Shown in pieces: positions 9,141 to 18,836 of a stretch of DNA of 64,000 nt (positions within the stretch are counted from its first letter, which is position 1; each line of letters begins with the position of its first letter). Source of the DNA: JADLGL01 sp963823045 (GTDB taxonomy: Bacteria; Pseudomonadota; Alphaproteobacteria; Rhizobiales; Kaistiaceae); contig CAWGKA010000012.1 in the NCBI GenBank assembly GCA_963823045.1, positions 496,001 to 560,000 on the forward strand. The letters are read 5' to 3'. Below the pieces are notes generated by a model. It was not told where the DNA came from. It saw only the letters and a list, made by a program, of their open reading frames with translations, and searched no databases. The position numbers and the translations under genes were made by a program.

Positions 9141-10896
9141 ATGTCCGACGCTGATATTCTCGCCGACGCCAAGGAGGCGTTCAAACTCGCGGCCGAAGCC
9201 GAGCGCGACAACCGTGATGCCGCGCGCGACGACATCCGCTTTGCCCGGCTCGGCGAGCAATGGCCGGATGAGATCGTCCGTCAGCGCCAGCTTGGAGGGC
9301 CGGCCCTGTCTCACCATCAACCGCCTGCCGGCGTTCATTCGCCAGGTGGTCAACGACGCGCGCCAGATCAAGCCGTCGGTGAAGGTGCATCCGGTCGATT
9401 CCACCGCAGATCCCGAAACGGCCGAGATCTTCAACGGCCTCATCCGCCACATCGAATATGCCTCAAATGCCGATGTTGCCTATGACACGGCGATCGAAAG
9501 CGCGGTCGGCATGGGCTTCGGCTATTGGCGCGTCGGCATCGATCACGCCGACAGCGATACGTTCGATCTCGACATCCGCGTCGATCGCGTCGCCGATCCG
9601 TTCACCATCTATGGCGACCCGGAATCGACGGCCGCCGATTCCTCCGATTGGAACTCCGCCTTCGTCGTCGAGCGCATGCGCAAGTCGGCCTTTCATTCGG
9701 CCTATCGCGGCGCCAAGGCGCTCGACTGGAGCGCGGGCGGCTATGACGGGCTCGACCATCCCTGGCTCGACGAGGAGCGCGTCATGGTCGCCGAATGGTG
9801 GACGCGAGAGCTTGCGACAAAGACACTGGTGCGCCTCACCAACGGCACGGTGGTCGATGAGGCACGGCTCGGCGAACCCGGCCTTGCCGCCGATCTCGAA
9901 CTCGGCGCGATCCGCGTCGACGAGAGCTTCAGGCCCCGCGCGGTGAAGGCATGGAAAGTGAAACAGCGCATCCTCACCGGTGCGGAAGTGCTCGAGGAGA
10001 CGGATTGGAAGGGCCGCTACATCCCGATCGTCCCCGTCTATGGCGACGAGGTGAATCTCGAAGGCCGGCGCTATTTCCGTTCGCTGATCCGCGACGCCAA
10101 GGACGCGCAGCGGATGTTCAACTACTGGCGCACGACCTCGACCGAGTTGGTGGCGCTGGCGCCGCGCGTACCCTTCATCGGGCCGAAGGGGTCCTTCACC
10201 ACGGACGCTGAGAAATGGGCGACGATCAACACGCAGTCGCACGCCTTCGTCGAATATGACGACAAGGGCACGCCGCCGCAGCGCCAGCCGCTCGGCAGCG
10301 GGCCGGCGGGCGGCGCGCTCCAGGAAGCGCTCAATGCCTCAGACGATATGAAGGCGATCATCGGCCTGTTCGACGCTTCGCTCGGCGCCAAGTCGAACGA
10401 GACCTCGGGGCGGGCGATCCTGGCGCGCATGCGCGAGGGCGATACCTCGACCTTCCATTTCGTAGACAATCTCGCGCGCGCCATCCGTCACACCGGACGC
10501 ATCCTTCTCGACCTCATTCCGCACGTCTATTCCGAGGCGCGCATCGTGCGCGTCATCGGTGAGGATGGCAGTCAGGCGGCGACGGCGATCAATCAGGCGG
10601 TTCCTGTGATCGGTCCGGACGGCCAGCCGAAGGTTGACGAAGCGGGCAACGCGGTGACGCGGATGAACGACGTCCGCGTCGGCAAGTATGATCTCACCGT
10701 TACCACCGGCCCGTCCTTCACGACGCGGCGCGAGGAAGCTGCGGTGCAGATGACCGAGATGATCCGCGCTTTCCCGCAGATCGCGCCGGTGATCGGCGAT
10801 CTTGTCGCCAGGCATCTTGATTGGCCTGGCGCCGACGAGATCGCCAAGCGGCTGAAGTCGATGATGCCGGCTGACGCGCGAAGCCGAAATGCCTAG
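9141..10896 (+). CDS. P22-type phage portal protein (one frameshift)
   Basis: About 585 residues. It starts at MSDADILADAKEAFKLAAEA with the ribosome site AGAGGA 8 bases upstream. One extra base near 9293 must be removed (RQRQL/EGRPCLTINRLPAF); the rest is open to 10896. The region ETSGRAILARMREGDTSTF followed by DNLARAIRHTGRILLDLIP is characteristic of the P22 gp1 portal family. This dodecameric ring is the DNA gate of the head and the docking site of the terminase. It overlaps the next gene by 8 bases. The phage part is otherwise intact, so the shift is probably of the same artificial type seen in host genes. Confidence 0.9.
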
Positions 10897-11149
10897 CCAG
10901 CTCAAGAAATTGCTGGCCGACGGTCAGAAGCTGATTCAACAGCTGCAGACGGAGAACCAAAAGCTGAAGACGGATATGGGCCTCGCCGTGAAGAAGCTCG
11001 AGATCGATCAGTATCAGGCCGAGACGGAGCGGCTGAAGGCGCTCGCCGAAGTGAAGGCGAGCGCGACCAGCGCGCCCGCGCCGAAGCCGAATGGGACTGT
11101 GCCGCCCGTTGGCGCGACAATGCCGTCGGCCTCCGGGTTCATGACCTGA
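10889..11149 (+). CDS. small coiled-coil protein encoded with the portal
   Basis: 86 residues, with a start overlapping the portal stop. Residues 1-50 form a heptad-rich coiled coil (LLADGQKLIQQLQTENQKLK); residues 55-86 are a Pro/Ala/Thr-rich tail. Small coiled-coil proteins of this kind are common between portal and scaffold in podovirus head operons, but I cannot name a family. Its stop codon directly abuts the stop of the convergent rlmJ gene (0 bases between), so phage and host genes meet without a scar. Confidence 0.65.
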   Translation: MPSQLKKLLADGQKLIQQLQTENQKLKTDMGLAVKKLEIDQYQAETERLKALAEVKASATSAPAPKPNGTVPPVGATMPSASGFMT

Positions 11150-11995
11150 TCAGATTGCAGAGCCGACCTTCGCTGCCACGAGGTTTCGTACCGGAGCAAT
11201 TTGCACCGGCGCATCGAAGGCGACGCGCAGTTCGTCGACAAGGCGGGTCAGGTCATCCTCGATCCCCCAGGGCGGATTGACGATGACGATGCCGCTGCCG
11301 GCGAGACGGACGCCGTCCTCGGGATAGCGCATGAACTCGACGACGATCGCCTTTTCGATCGCGGCGGCTTCGAGCCGCTCGAAGAGCGGGGCGAGGGTCG
11401 AGCGCTTCTTGATCGGATACCAGGCGGCGAAAATGCCGGTCGGCCATTTGCGGTAGCCGGCGATGAGGCCGCGGCCGAGCTGGCCGGCCTCGTCGGTCGC
11501 CTCGAAGGGCGGATCGACGAAGACAAGGCCGCGCCGCTCCGGCGGCGGGACGAAGGCGCCGATCGCCTCGTAACCGTCGCGGTGATGCACGCCGACACGG
11601 GGATCGCCGCGGAAGTGCCGGCGGAGCACGATGGCGTCGTCGGGGTGGAGTTCGCAGGCGATCAGCCGATCTTCGGGGCGCAGAAGGGCGGCGATGATCG
11701 ACGGTGAGCCGGGATAGGTCGTCAGCGTGTGTTCCGGGGTTGGCGGCGCGGACGATGTCGAGATAGGGCGCCGCCGTCGGCAGATCGCCTTGAGCGCGAC
11801 GCCGATGCCTTCCGCGGCCTCGCCGGTACGCTCTGCTTCGTCGCTGCGGAGGTCGTAGGTACCGAGGCCCGCATGCGTGTCGAGCACGACGAAGGGCTTC
11901 GGCTTCTTGCGCAGATGCAGCACGAGCAGAGCGAGCACGGCGTGTTTGAACACGTCGATATGGCTGCCGGCGTGAAAGGCGTGCCGATAGTTCAT
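11150..11995 (-). CDS. rlmJ: 23S rRNA (adenine-N6) methyltransferase RlmJ
   Basis: 281 residues starting MNYRHAFHAGSHIDVFKHAVL, the hallmark N-terminus of RlmJ, which methylates A2030 of 23S rRNA in E. coli. The SAM site motif is VVLDTHAGLGTYD; the catalytic motif DPPFE is near residue 170. Between about residues 75 and 95 the sequence loses similarity to the family (AICRRRRPISTSSAPPTPEH), which fits two compensating indels near 11700-11790. Typically a stand-alone housekeeping gene; here it is convergent with phage genes and followed upstream by a zinc-ribbon gene. Confidence 0.92.
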   Translation of the reverse strand: MNYRHAFHAGSHIDVFKHAVLALLVLHLRKKPKPFVVLDTHAGLGTYDLRSDEAERTGEAAEGIGVALKAICRRRRPISTSSAPPTPEHTLTTYPGSPSIIAALLRPEDRLIACELHPDDAIVLRRHFRGDPRVGVHHRDGYEAIGAFVPPPERRGLVFVDPPFEATDEAGQLGRGLIAGYRKWPTGIFAAWYPIKKRSTLAPLFERLEAAAIEKAIVVEFMRYPEDGVRLAGSGIVIVNPPWGIEDDLTRLVDELRVAFDAPVQIAPVRNLVAAKVGSAI

Positions 11996-12005
11996 GGCCG
12001 GCGGC

Positions 12006-12200
12006 TCAGCCTTCGCGTTGCGGCAGCTTGGGATGCGATGGTCTGCGAATGAGAGCGAAGGAGGCCTTGCGCGAACTCATCCAGGGCTCGAGCTCGCGGC
12101 CGCAGACGACGCAGATGAAAGGTTCACGGACGCGGATCAGCGTCTGGGTTTCCTGGCGGTCATAGGCGGCGCCGCATTCGCAGCGAACAGTCGATCTCAT
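12006..12200 (-). CDS. short zinc-ribbon-like protein
   Basis: 64 residues from ATG 12200 (MRSTVRCECGAAYDRQ). CxC at residues 7-9 and CVVC near 36-39 suggest one zinc site; the tail is basic (RRPSHPKLPQREG). It lies 10 bases before rlmJ on the same strand, probably one transcript. Very short proteins of this pattern occur beside housekeeping genes in Hyphomicrobiales; function unknown. Confidence 0.6.
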   Translation of the reverse strand: MRSTVRCECGAAYDRQETQTLIRVREPFICVVCGRELEPWMSSRKASFALIRRPSHPKLPQREG

Positions 12201-12230
12201 GGTCGCCAATATGGCGTCAATGACGTCGAA

Positions 12231-12257
12231 AGCAAAAGGCCCCGCCGGAGCGGGGCC
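12231..12257 (-). terminator. intrinsic terminator, leftward
   Basis: An 8-bp perfect stem (GGCCCCGC/GCGGGGCC) with loop CGGA; read leftward it is followed by TTTTGCTTT. It closes the small secreted-protein gene 12277-12630. The same 27 bases recur exactly at 12743-12769. Confidence 0.85.
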
Positions 12258-12276
12258 ACAGTGATAGGCGGCGGCC

Positions 12277-12630
12277 TCAGTGGTCCGAGAAGACTGGACC
12301 TGGCGTCTTGCCGTTTGCGAAATTGGGCTGGGCGTGGCCGTCCGACGCGATGGGCGCCAGGGTGTCACCCATCGAAGCGCCCGGCAGAGTCGTTCCCGCG
12401 CAGCTCGGGTCGTAGTTGCACGCCCACGGACCCGGCGACCAGGACGGCGTAACGCCGTTGCCATTGCCCGATGGGTTGGACGTGTTGCCGTAGATGTCGC
12501 CCGAGATGAGTGGACCGACGGTGCCCGGCGGTGCGGCGCTGAAGCCGGCGCCGATGACGCCCTGCGCCATTGCGGGGCTCGTCAGGAGGGCGAGGGTGCC
12601 GGCGATGATGCCAATTCGGTGAGCCTTCAT
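12277..12630 (-). CDS. small secreted protein, Gly/Pro/Asn-rich
   Basis: 117 residues with signal peptide MKAHRIGIIAGTLALLTSPAMAQ. The mature protein is rich in Gly, Pro, Ser and Asn (SNPSGNGNGVTPSWSPGPW), with two Cys (CNYDPSC) that could pair. No domain is recognised. It is flanked by hairpin terminators on both sides, so it is probably a single-gene unit. Expected location is periplasm or outside. Confidence 0.6.
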   Translation of the reverse strand: MKAHRIGIIAGTLALLTSPAMAQGVIGAGFSAAPPGTVGPLISGDIYGNTSNPSGNGNGVTPSWSPGPWACNYDPSCAGTTLPGASMGDTLAPIASDGHAQPNFANGKTPGPVFSDH

Positions 12631-12742
12631 TGCTCGTTCCTCTCTGTTGTGAATTGTCTCGCGGACTATCCAACGACGGAAAGCGAAGAGCGAAGCCGAT
12701 TTCGTGACTGAGATTAACGTCAACTCACCAGCGGACGACAAA

Positions 12743-12769
12743 AGCAAAAGGCCCCGCCGGAGCGGGGCC
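12743..12769 (-). terminator. intrinsic terminator, leftward, duplicate of 12231-12257
   Basis: Stem GGCCCCGC/GCGGGGCC with loop CGGA, leftward T-run TTTTGCTTTTG. It closes the barrel gene 12795-13339. Identity with the upstream copy over 27 bases suggests a local duplication. Confidence 0.85.
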
Positions 12770-12794
12770 TCGAACGCTCTGCGTTTGTGAAGAC

Positions 12795-13339
12795 TTATCG
12801 ACCGAGGTGATAGTTGACGCCGGCCTGCACCGTGACGCCGCAGCAGCGCCACCACCGGCAAGGTGCCCATTGCCGCGGGTCTCGCCAAACACCGAAACGC
12901 CATTGCCGATGGCGCAGTTCTGCGCCGCCGCCGAACGTGTAGGTGACGGCTCCGATCCGGCAGGGATGTAGCCGACGCCACCGACGCCGTAGAGCAGGAG
13001 ATTGGGGGAGACGAGGATAGCCGGCGCGTGCATTCACCGAACCGAAGAACGCTGGCCGGGCTGACGAAGCCGGCGCCGATGCGCGACCTCGCGCCGCCGA
13101 CGAAATTGCCGCTGACGAAGTTGTAGCCGGCGAGCATGCCGATGTCGGCGAACCCGATCAGTGAAGGTGTAGCCGCCAAAGGCGCCGACATAGAGCCCGC
13201 CCCAACTGAAGCTCGGCGCGACCGGCGTCGGTACCGTCGGCGCCGTCGGCGCGGGCATGATGGGAGTGAGATCTGCCGCTTGGGCGGCAACGCCGCTCAG
13301 GAGCACAAGCGCGCCTGCGGCAAGGGTACGTTTGAACAT
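12795..13339 (-). CDS. small Omp25-like outer-membrane barrel, copy 1 (frameshifted)
   Basis: About 180 residues once frames are joined. Signal peptide MFKRTLAAGALVLLSGVAAQA, a Pro-rich linker, then SFSWGGLYVGAFGGYTF, the first strand of an 8-stranded porin-like barrel. Later pieces are GMLAGYNFVSGNFVGGA, LLLYGVGGVGYIP and the C-terminus VTVQAGVNYHLG. The pieces lie in three frames, requiring at least three indels (near 13165, 13030 and 12900). First of three tandem relatives; the intact relative at 41310-41837 shows the normal architecture. Whether the copies are truly broken or misassembled cannot be decided here. Confidence 0.65.
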
Positions 13340-13460
13340 TGTTGGCCTCCTAGGGCAGTCGGATGGTTAGCGATAGCTTGAAAATTCCTAACAATTTGTT
13401 CGCTTTTGCGTTCCTCGCCGCCTGTGATTCGGAAGTGCCATTCGAGCCGGCCAATGCGCC

Positions 13461-13488
13461 AAAAGAATGACCCCGCCGAAGCGGGTCA
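13461..13488 (-). terminator. intrinsic terminator, leftward
   Basis: Hairpin TGACCC(C)GC / GCGGGTCA with a one-base bulge and loop CGAA, followed leftward by ATTCTTTT. Ends barrel copy 2. Confidence 0.75.
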
Positions 13489-13504
13489 GCAATAAGCTGC
13501 CGGC

Positions 13505-14034
13505 CTAGAGGTGCCAGTTGAGGCCGCCCTGGACGACGATGCCGCAGCAGGAACCGCCGAAGGCGCCAGACCCCCTTGACCTCGGTGAAGAGCGAGGTTG
13601 CCGTGCCGAGAGCCAACTTCGCGCCGCCGCCAAAGGTGTAGGTGAGGGTACGGCCCGCCGGTGATGGTGCCAACGCCAGCCTCGCCATAGAGCAGGACGA
13701 TGCCGCCGAGGATGTCGCCGGCCCGGGCGTTGAGGTTGCCCTCGAAGCCGACGCCGCCTGCGATAGCTCGCGCCGGCTTGGAGTCTCAGCGCCGCCGAGG
13801 AAGCTGCCGCTCACGAAATTGATAGCCGGCTTGGGCGCCGACCTGAGACCAGGTGCCGCCGAAGACGTAGCCGCCATAGCCGCCGACATAGGCGCCGCCC
13901 CAGTTGAAGCTCGGGGCCGGCATCATCGGTTCCGGCGTCATCGGCTCGGGCATCGTCGGGATGTCAGCGGCATTCGCCGCCACTGCTGTTGCGATGACGA
14001 TCGCGCTCGCCGCAAGAGTGCGTTTCAGAAACAT
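13505..14034 (-). CDS. small Omp25-like outer-membrane barrel, copy 2 (frameshifted)
   Basis: Signal peptide MFLKRTLAASAIVIATAVAANA, linker with repeated MPEPM, first strand SFNWGGAYVGGYGGYVFGGTW and QVGAQAGYQF. The C-terminus QGGLNWHL stops at 13505. The middle is in other frames (shifts near 13800, 13740, 13660 and 13560). It closely resembles copy 3 and the intact protein at 41310. It ends at its own terminator, so each barrel is a separate unit. Confidence 0.65.
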
Positions 14035-14203
14035 GTCTGCCTCCGTCAAAGTCCGCGAATGAAGTCAATCCGACGGATGGGATAGGTCGCCAAATCCTGC
14101 TGAAAGCCTAACAGCAAGCGGCCCGGCGTCGGTGCCTTCTATGCAACAGGGTCAGCTTATGGCCGACGGGCCTTGCGTCGCGTGGAGGCGGCTGCGGTCC
14201 GGA

Positions 14204-14733
14204 TCAGTAGGCCGGATGCCAGTTGAGGCCGCCCTGCACCGTGATCGCACAGCAGGTGCCGCCGAAGGCACCAACGCCCTTGGCCTCCGCGAATATCGAC
14301 ATTGCGCCGCCGGCGGCGATCTCGACGCCGCCGCCGAAATTGTAGGTGAAGATCGGTGCGGAACCCAGCCGACGCCGCCTTCGCCATAGACGAGCAGCTT
14401 GTAGCCGAGCAGGGCGCCGACACGGGCGTTCACATTGCCTTCGAAGCCAACGCCGCCGCCGATGACTGCGCCGGTCTTGCGCCTCAATGCCGGCGAGGAA
14501 GCCGCCGCTGGTGAAGTTGTAGCCAGCCTGCACGCCGGCCTGGAACTAGCCCGGGACCGAAGAGGTAGCCGCCATAGGCGCCGACATAGGGACCGCGACC
14601 AATCGAAGATCGGTGCCGGCGGCGCCATAGGCGGCGGCGGCGGAGGAGTCATCGGTGGAATGTCGGCGGCGTTCGCCGCGACGGCGCTGGCGACGACGAA
14701 TGCGCCCGCTGCAAGAATGCGCTTAAGAAACAT
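14204..14733 (-). CDS. small Omp25-like outer-membrane barrel, copy 3 (frameshifted)
   Basis: Signal peptide MFLKRILAAGAFVVASAVAANA, Pro-rich linker, IFDW as the first-strand start, then MQAGYNFTSGGFLAGIEAQ, SAPCSATSC/ARVGALLGYKLLVYGEGGVGWV and the C-terminus VQGGLNWHPAY, all in different frames. At least three indels (near 14600, 14480 and 14370). The signal peptide is nearly identical to copy 2, indicating recent duplication. Confidence 0.65.
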
Positions 14734-14921
14734 GGAGTCCTCCACGGGTGCTGCCTGCGGCGCGATCGCAGCGAATAGGGCGCCAGATTAGGTCTGCTTC
14801 CATAGGCTTGGCAACGCTTTATGACGCAGTCTTCCCGCCCGCTGGCGTCTTTTTGGCCTTATCGGGGCGGATTGCGCCGCTTGGGTTGCGTTTCGCGCTG
14901 CTCGCTATGAGTGAGTGGCAA

Positions 14922-14951
14922 CAAAAACCTCGCCCGCGAGGCGGGCGAGGT
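14922..14951 (-). terminator. strong intrinsic terminator, leftward
   Basis: An 11-bp perfect stem (ACCTCGCCCGC/GCGGGCGAGGT), loop of three bases, followed leftward by TTTTTGTT. Closes the glycine-zipper gene 14994-15374. Confidence 0.9.
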
Positions 14952-14993
14952 CTCGGCAGGGAGCCGGCGAGGGGAGGCTGGCTTCGAACGGCC

Positions 14994-15374
14994 CTAGTAG
15001 GGGAGCGGCTGGCCGTAGATGCAGGCGGTGTAGGCGTTGTTGTATTCGGCCTGCCACTGGGGCTGGCCGATGACGGCGCCGGCGCCAAGGCCAACTGTGC
15101 CGCCGACGACCGCGCCGGCGATCGGCGTGCCGAACAGGAAGCCGCCGGCGAGAGCGCCGAAGCCAGCGCCGATCAGGCCGCCGGCGCCGATGCGGACGCC
15201 GCGATTGCCGGCACGGTAGTTGGCGTAGTTGCGGGCATAGGAGTCGCAGGCCTGCGGCGAAGGGGTGATGACCGGATAGGGGGCCGGGTTGTAGGGCGAC
15301 GCGTTGGCGACGGTGGCGGTGCCGATGACGCCGAAGGAGATGGCGGCGGCGAGAAGGGTCTTGGTGAAGCGCAT
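14994..15374 (-). CDS. secreted glycine-zipper protein
   Basis: 126 residues; signal peptide MRFTKTLLAAAISFGVIGTATVANA. A Tyr/Pro-rich part (NPAPYPVITPSPQACDSYA) is followed by a glycine-zipper hairpin of about 55 residues (GAGGLIGAGFGALAGGFLFG, then AVVGGTVGLGAGAVIG) that could insert in the outer membrane. The C-terminus has AYTACIYGQPLPY. Similar in style to the lipoprotein at 8542-8859. Unknown function. Confidence 0.7.
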   Translation of the reverse strand: MRFTKTLLAAAISFGVIGTATVANASPYNPAPYPVITPSPQACDSYARNYANYRAGNRGVRIGAGGLIGAGFGALAGGFLFGTPIAGAVVGGTVGLGAGAVIGQPQWQAEYNNAYTACIYGQPLPY

Positions 15375-15509
15375 GGTCGTTTCCTCAGAGCTGTGGCCGC
15401 GTCGGCGGCCGGTTGTCTCGAATTCAGTGATGGCGTTTTGCCAAAGCGCCGCTGAACCGAGCCTGAGGTCGGCGTTTTCTTCTGTTCAGATTGAACAGGT
15501 CGTGCAATT

Positions 15510-16435
15510 TCAATGTGTTAGGAGGACGGGCGTCGCGCCGTGCGTCAGCTGAGAGCGAAGCACCCAGGCGGCGGCGAAGATCGCAAAGGCGGTGGCGCCG
15601 TAGCGAATCTGGGCGCGGAAGTCGGTGGGAACGATAGCGGCGCGCAAAGTGAAGGCCGAGCGCCAGGATAACGCCGGAGGCGAAGCCGGCGAAGATGCCC
15701 GCCGATATCGGTGCGCTCGCCGCCCATGCCGAGGAAGGCGAGCAGCATCAGCCCGGCCGCCAGCGGCGCGAAGCGGCGAAGACCCGCGCTGAAGAAGCGC
15801 TGGCGTTGCCAGGTCAGTGCGGCGAGGAGACCAAGCCGCCAAAGACGGCAGTCGATGCGCCGATCGCCGTGTGATCGGCGGAGTGGAACATGGCGCTGAC
15901 GATGTTGCCGAGACCGCCGGCCATGAGGATCGACAGCCAAGCGAGGCCGGCGCCAAGGATCTGGCTGAGGATGATGGCGAAGAAACTGCCGAAGAGGACG
16001 ATTCGACAGCAAGTGGCCGAGATCGCCGTGAAGGCCGAGCGCGGTGAAGGCGCGCCACCATTCGCCGTCGACGATCAGGCCGGCATTGGCCGCCCCGGCG
16101 GTGTTCCAGTCGAGGCCGAAGAACGAGCCTTCCGCCGCCGCCTGCACGAAGGTGACCACCGCGGCGAAGATGAGTGCGCCGTCGACCACCTGGGAAACGC
16201 GGAAGACGGGGGGATGTGGCTGTGGCGGTGCGTTCTCTGCCGTGTATTCCTGCAGCTGGTATTCGGCGCGTTCGGCGTCGGGCAGCGCGACCATGAGGCC
16301 GATCCCCCAGGGGCGGCGCACCAGGACGCAGCTGATGCTCATGGCGATCAGCACGAGCGCGTGCTGCTCGGCCTCGATACGCTGTGTGAACTGACGGATC
16401 TCGACCCAGCGGTCGTCAAAGTCGCCGGCAAGCAA
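15510..16435 (-). CDS. rhomboid-family intramembrane serine protease (frameshifted)
   Basis: About 300 residues in three frames. After an amphipathic N-terminus come the rhomboid landmarks: EWWRAFTALGLHGDLGHLLSN, then GGLGNIVSAMFH, and GASTAVFGGL with the active-site Ser. The catalytic His should follow in a later helix, in the disordered frame region. A missing G near 15835 separates FGGL from GLLAALTW; other shifts lie near 15990 and 15715. The C-terminus is RSQLTHGATPVLLTH. These proteases cut substrates in the membrane. The start is uncertain (an internal ATG at 16342 also fits). Confidence 0.75.
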
Positions 16436-16715
16436 CGCTGTCGCCTCGGTTGGTCTCCGTTCGATCCTAGCCCGTTGCGACGCGCGGGGCCACTCGATCG
16501 GTTGCCCTCATCTGGTGGCGGCAGGACGGTATGCCAAGGCGTTCGCCCCATCATCCGCCGCTCAATCTCGGCAGAGATCGTGCAAATCGCAGCGATCGCG
16601 TCAACAAAACCTAAACCAAGCGTGTTGGGCGGTTTCGTAACCCGTCCGCTGTAGTCAGGGCGCCAACGAACCGGGCTGGAAAAGCCCGACATTCCCGAGG
16701 CGCAGGCAACCGTAT

Positions 16716-17912
16716 ATGCATCTTAATTCAACGACCGTCATCGCGACCGCTGCATTCGTCGCCGGCATGAGCGGGGCCTTCCTGCTTGTTGCCGGCGGTC
16801 AGCTGCAGCGTGCGCGGCCAACGACGATCTGGGGCGTCGCGAATCTCTTCATCGCCATCGGCATGATGCTGGTGCTGCAGGGGCAGGAGTACAATCTCGC
16901 CTTCCTCTCCATCATGATCGCGGGCGCCATGACCTGGGTGGCGATGGCGCGCTTCAATCATGGCGGCGTGCCGTTGACCTATCTCGTTGCCGGCGTGGCG
17001 ATTTGGACATTCGTTGCACTGGGGCCGTGGGATATCGGCTTCGGCGCGAGTTCGGCGATCTTGCTCGGCACCGCCGGCTTCTATTTCGTCGGAACGGCAA
17101 CGGAGCTGTGGAACAGCCGCGCCGAGATTCTACCCGGGCGCTGGCCGATCCTTGCTTTGGTGGTGATGAACGCGCTTGCCGCTTTCATCGGCGCGGCCGA
17201 ATTGTCGGGCTTCGCTGTGGCGCCCGACGCTGCCGCCAGGTGGTGCGCTCTGGGTCGTCTATGTCTCCACCGTTGCCTTCACGATCGGGACGGCCGTGTT
17301 CTTCGTGGCGATGACCAAGGAACGCGCCGTCGCCGAGCATGAGCTCGCCGCGGTCACCGATTCGCTTACCGGTCTCGCCAATCGCGGCGCGCTGATGGCG
17401 TCGGCAACGGAAGTGATCGCCGAGACCTTGGCCGAAGGGCAGGCCGGTGGCCGTCGCGGTCTTCGACCTCGATCATTTCAAGCTCGTCAACGATACCTAC
17501 GGACATCGCACCGGCGATGCCGTCCTGCGTGGCTTTGCGCAGAAGCGCCGTCTCCGCGATGCGCGCCACCGATCTGATCGGCCGTATCGGCGGCGAGGAA
17601 TTCGCTGCGGTCATTCCAGGCGTTCAGCCGAGCGTGGCGATGGAGTTTGCGGAGCGTGTGCGTTCCGCTTTTGCATCACGCTCGATCGAAATCGACGGCA
17701 GCCGGGTCAAGGCGACGGTGAGTTCCGGCGTTGCCGTCGCCGAGCCCGGCGAGGGGTTTGAGGCGTTCGAGGAACTGCTCGATCGCGCTGATGCGGCGCT
17801 CTACATCGCCAAAGCCTCCGGCCGTGATTGCGTCAGCTTGAGCACCGTGTCGGCGACGGAGCATACGCGCCGCCCGATATCGACGGGCTTCGTGCAGGCG
17901 CTCCCGACCTAA
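16716..17912 (+). CDS. membrane diguanylate cyclase (GGDEF), three frameshifts
   Basis: Synthesises cyclic di-GMP. The N-terminal 190 residues are six or seven membrane helices (MHLNSTTVIATAAFVAGMSG...), a putative sensor. Then TDSLTGLANRGALM, VAVFDLDHFKLVNDTYGH, and active-site GGEEF (RIGGEEFAAVIPG), ending ADAALYIAKASGRD. All catalytic elements are present. Three single extra bases must be removed: near 17233, 17442 and 17541. A paralogue with the same layout is at 30106-31259. No I-site RxxD can be confirmed because of the shifts. Confidence 0.85.
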
Positions 17913-18041
17913 CCGGAGGCCCGTGCCGAGCTGGACGGTGGCTTGCGGCAGTGTCAGCTGCCCCGCATCCAGAAGCCTGATCCGACGACGGCCCTTCCGT
18001 CCTATACGTGCGATGTTGCGACCGAATTGGCGACCTGCAAA

Positions 18042-18563
18042 TCAGGGCAGCACAACGACTGGCGTCCCCGTCGTTACTCGGTCGAAGAGGTCGAGGATGT
18101 CTTCGTTGAGCATGCGAATGCAGCCATGCGAGACGAATCCGCCGATCGAACCGGGCGCGTTGGTTCCGTGGATCGCGAAGAGGCCGCCAGCGAGCGTCAT
18201 CGCCGCCGCGCCCATCGGATTGGCCGGCGACCCTGCGGGGATCACTGCAGGCAGGTCAGGTTGCTCAAGCCTGATTTCGGGAGGCGGGGCCCAATTCGGG
18301 CGAATGTACTTTCCGTCGATGAACGTCGTCCCGGTCCACTGCCACCCGCTGCGGCCGACACCGACAGTGTAGCTGATGGAAAGGTCGGGGCCGAGCACCA
18401 GATCCAGTCGCCGCTCCTGTGTATGAACCACGATAGTCCCCGGTGCATATCCGCCGTCGAAAGAAATCACTGTGCCTTCGGCCGCAGACGGCGGCGCGAA
18501 TGAAAGCATAGCTATGGTTGTTACTGCGAAAGCTAATGAACAAATTCGATATCTTCTATGCAT
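18042..18563 (-). CDS. L,D-transpeptidase (YkuD family)
   Basis: 173 residues with a signal peptide (cleavage after about residue 28, PPSAAEG). The catalytic block is IHGT (His132) ... SHGCIRM (Cys148), the canonical H-x14-17-S-H-G-C motif. It forms 3-3 cross-links in peptidoglycan or anchors outer-membrane proteins to it. Shorter than many relatives, lacking LysM or PG-binding domains. Stands alone, back to back with the autotransporter gene. Confidence 0.92.
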   Translation of the reverse strand: MHRRYRICSLAFAVTTIAMLSFAPPSAAEGTVISFDGGYAPGTIVVHTQERRLDLVLGPDLSISYTVGVGRSGWQWTGTTFIDGKYIRPNWAPPPEIRLEQPDLPAVIPAGSPANPMGAAAMTLAGGLFAIHGTNAPGSIGGFVSHGCIRMLNEDILDLFDRVTTGTPVVVLP

Positions 18564-18836
18564 TTCATAAGTATTATCGTGGGTGCATTAGCAACAACCT
18601 CCTGAATTGATTACCTTTTTAGATATCAAACTTTTTCGGAATATTCGGCCCTCACGTTTATTATGAGGGGACTATCCCGCCAATGTGAGCTGTTTTGCTC
18701 AGTCAACCACCCCGATACGCTGATCATAAATACAACCGTTGTGAATCACTTGAAGGCGGCCCGTTTGGCGGCAGGCGCGCGGGTCACTCCGCGGTGGACC
18801 TGCGTGGCCGCTCGGTCGGCGTGAAAAGGGGAATGC
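18564..18836. promoter_or_regulatory. AT-rich divergent intergenic region
   Basis: 273 bases, clearly richer in A and T than the surroundings (for example ATTGATTACCTTTTTAGATATCAAACTTTTTCGG at 18605-18640), separating two divergent envelope genes. It probably holds both promoters, but no box pair is clean enough to assign. A purine-rich AAAAGGGGA precedes the autotransporter start. Confidence 0.4.
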
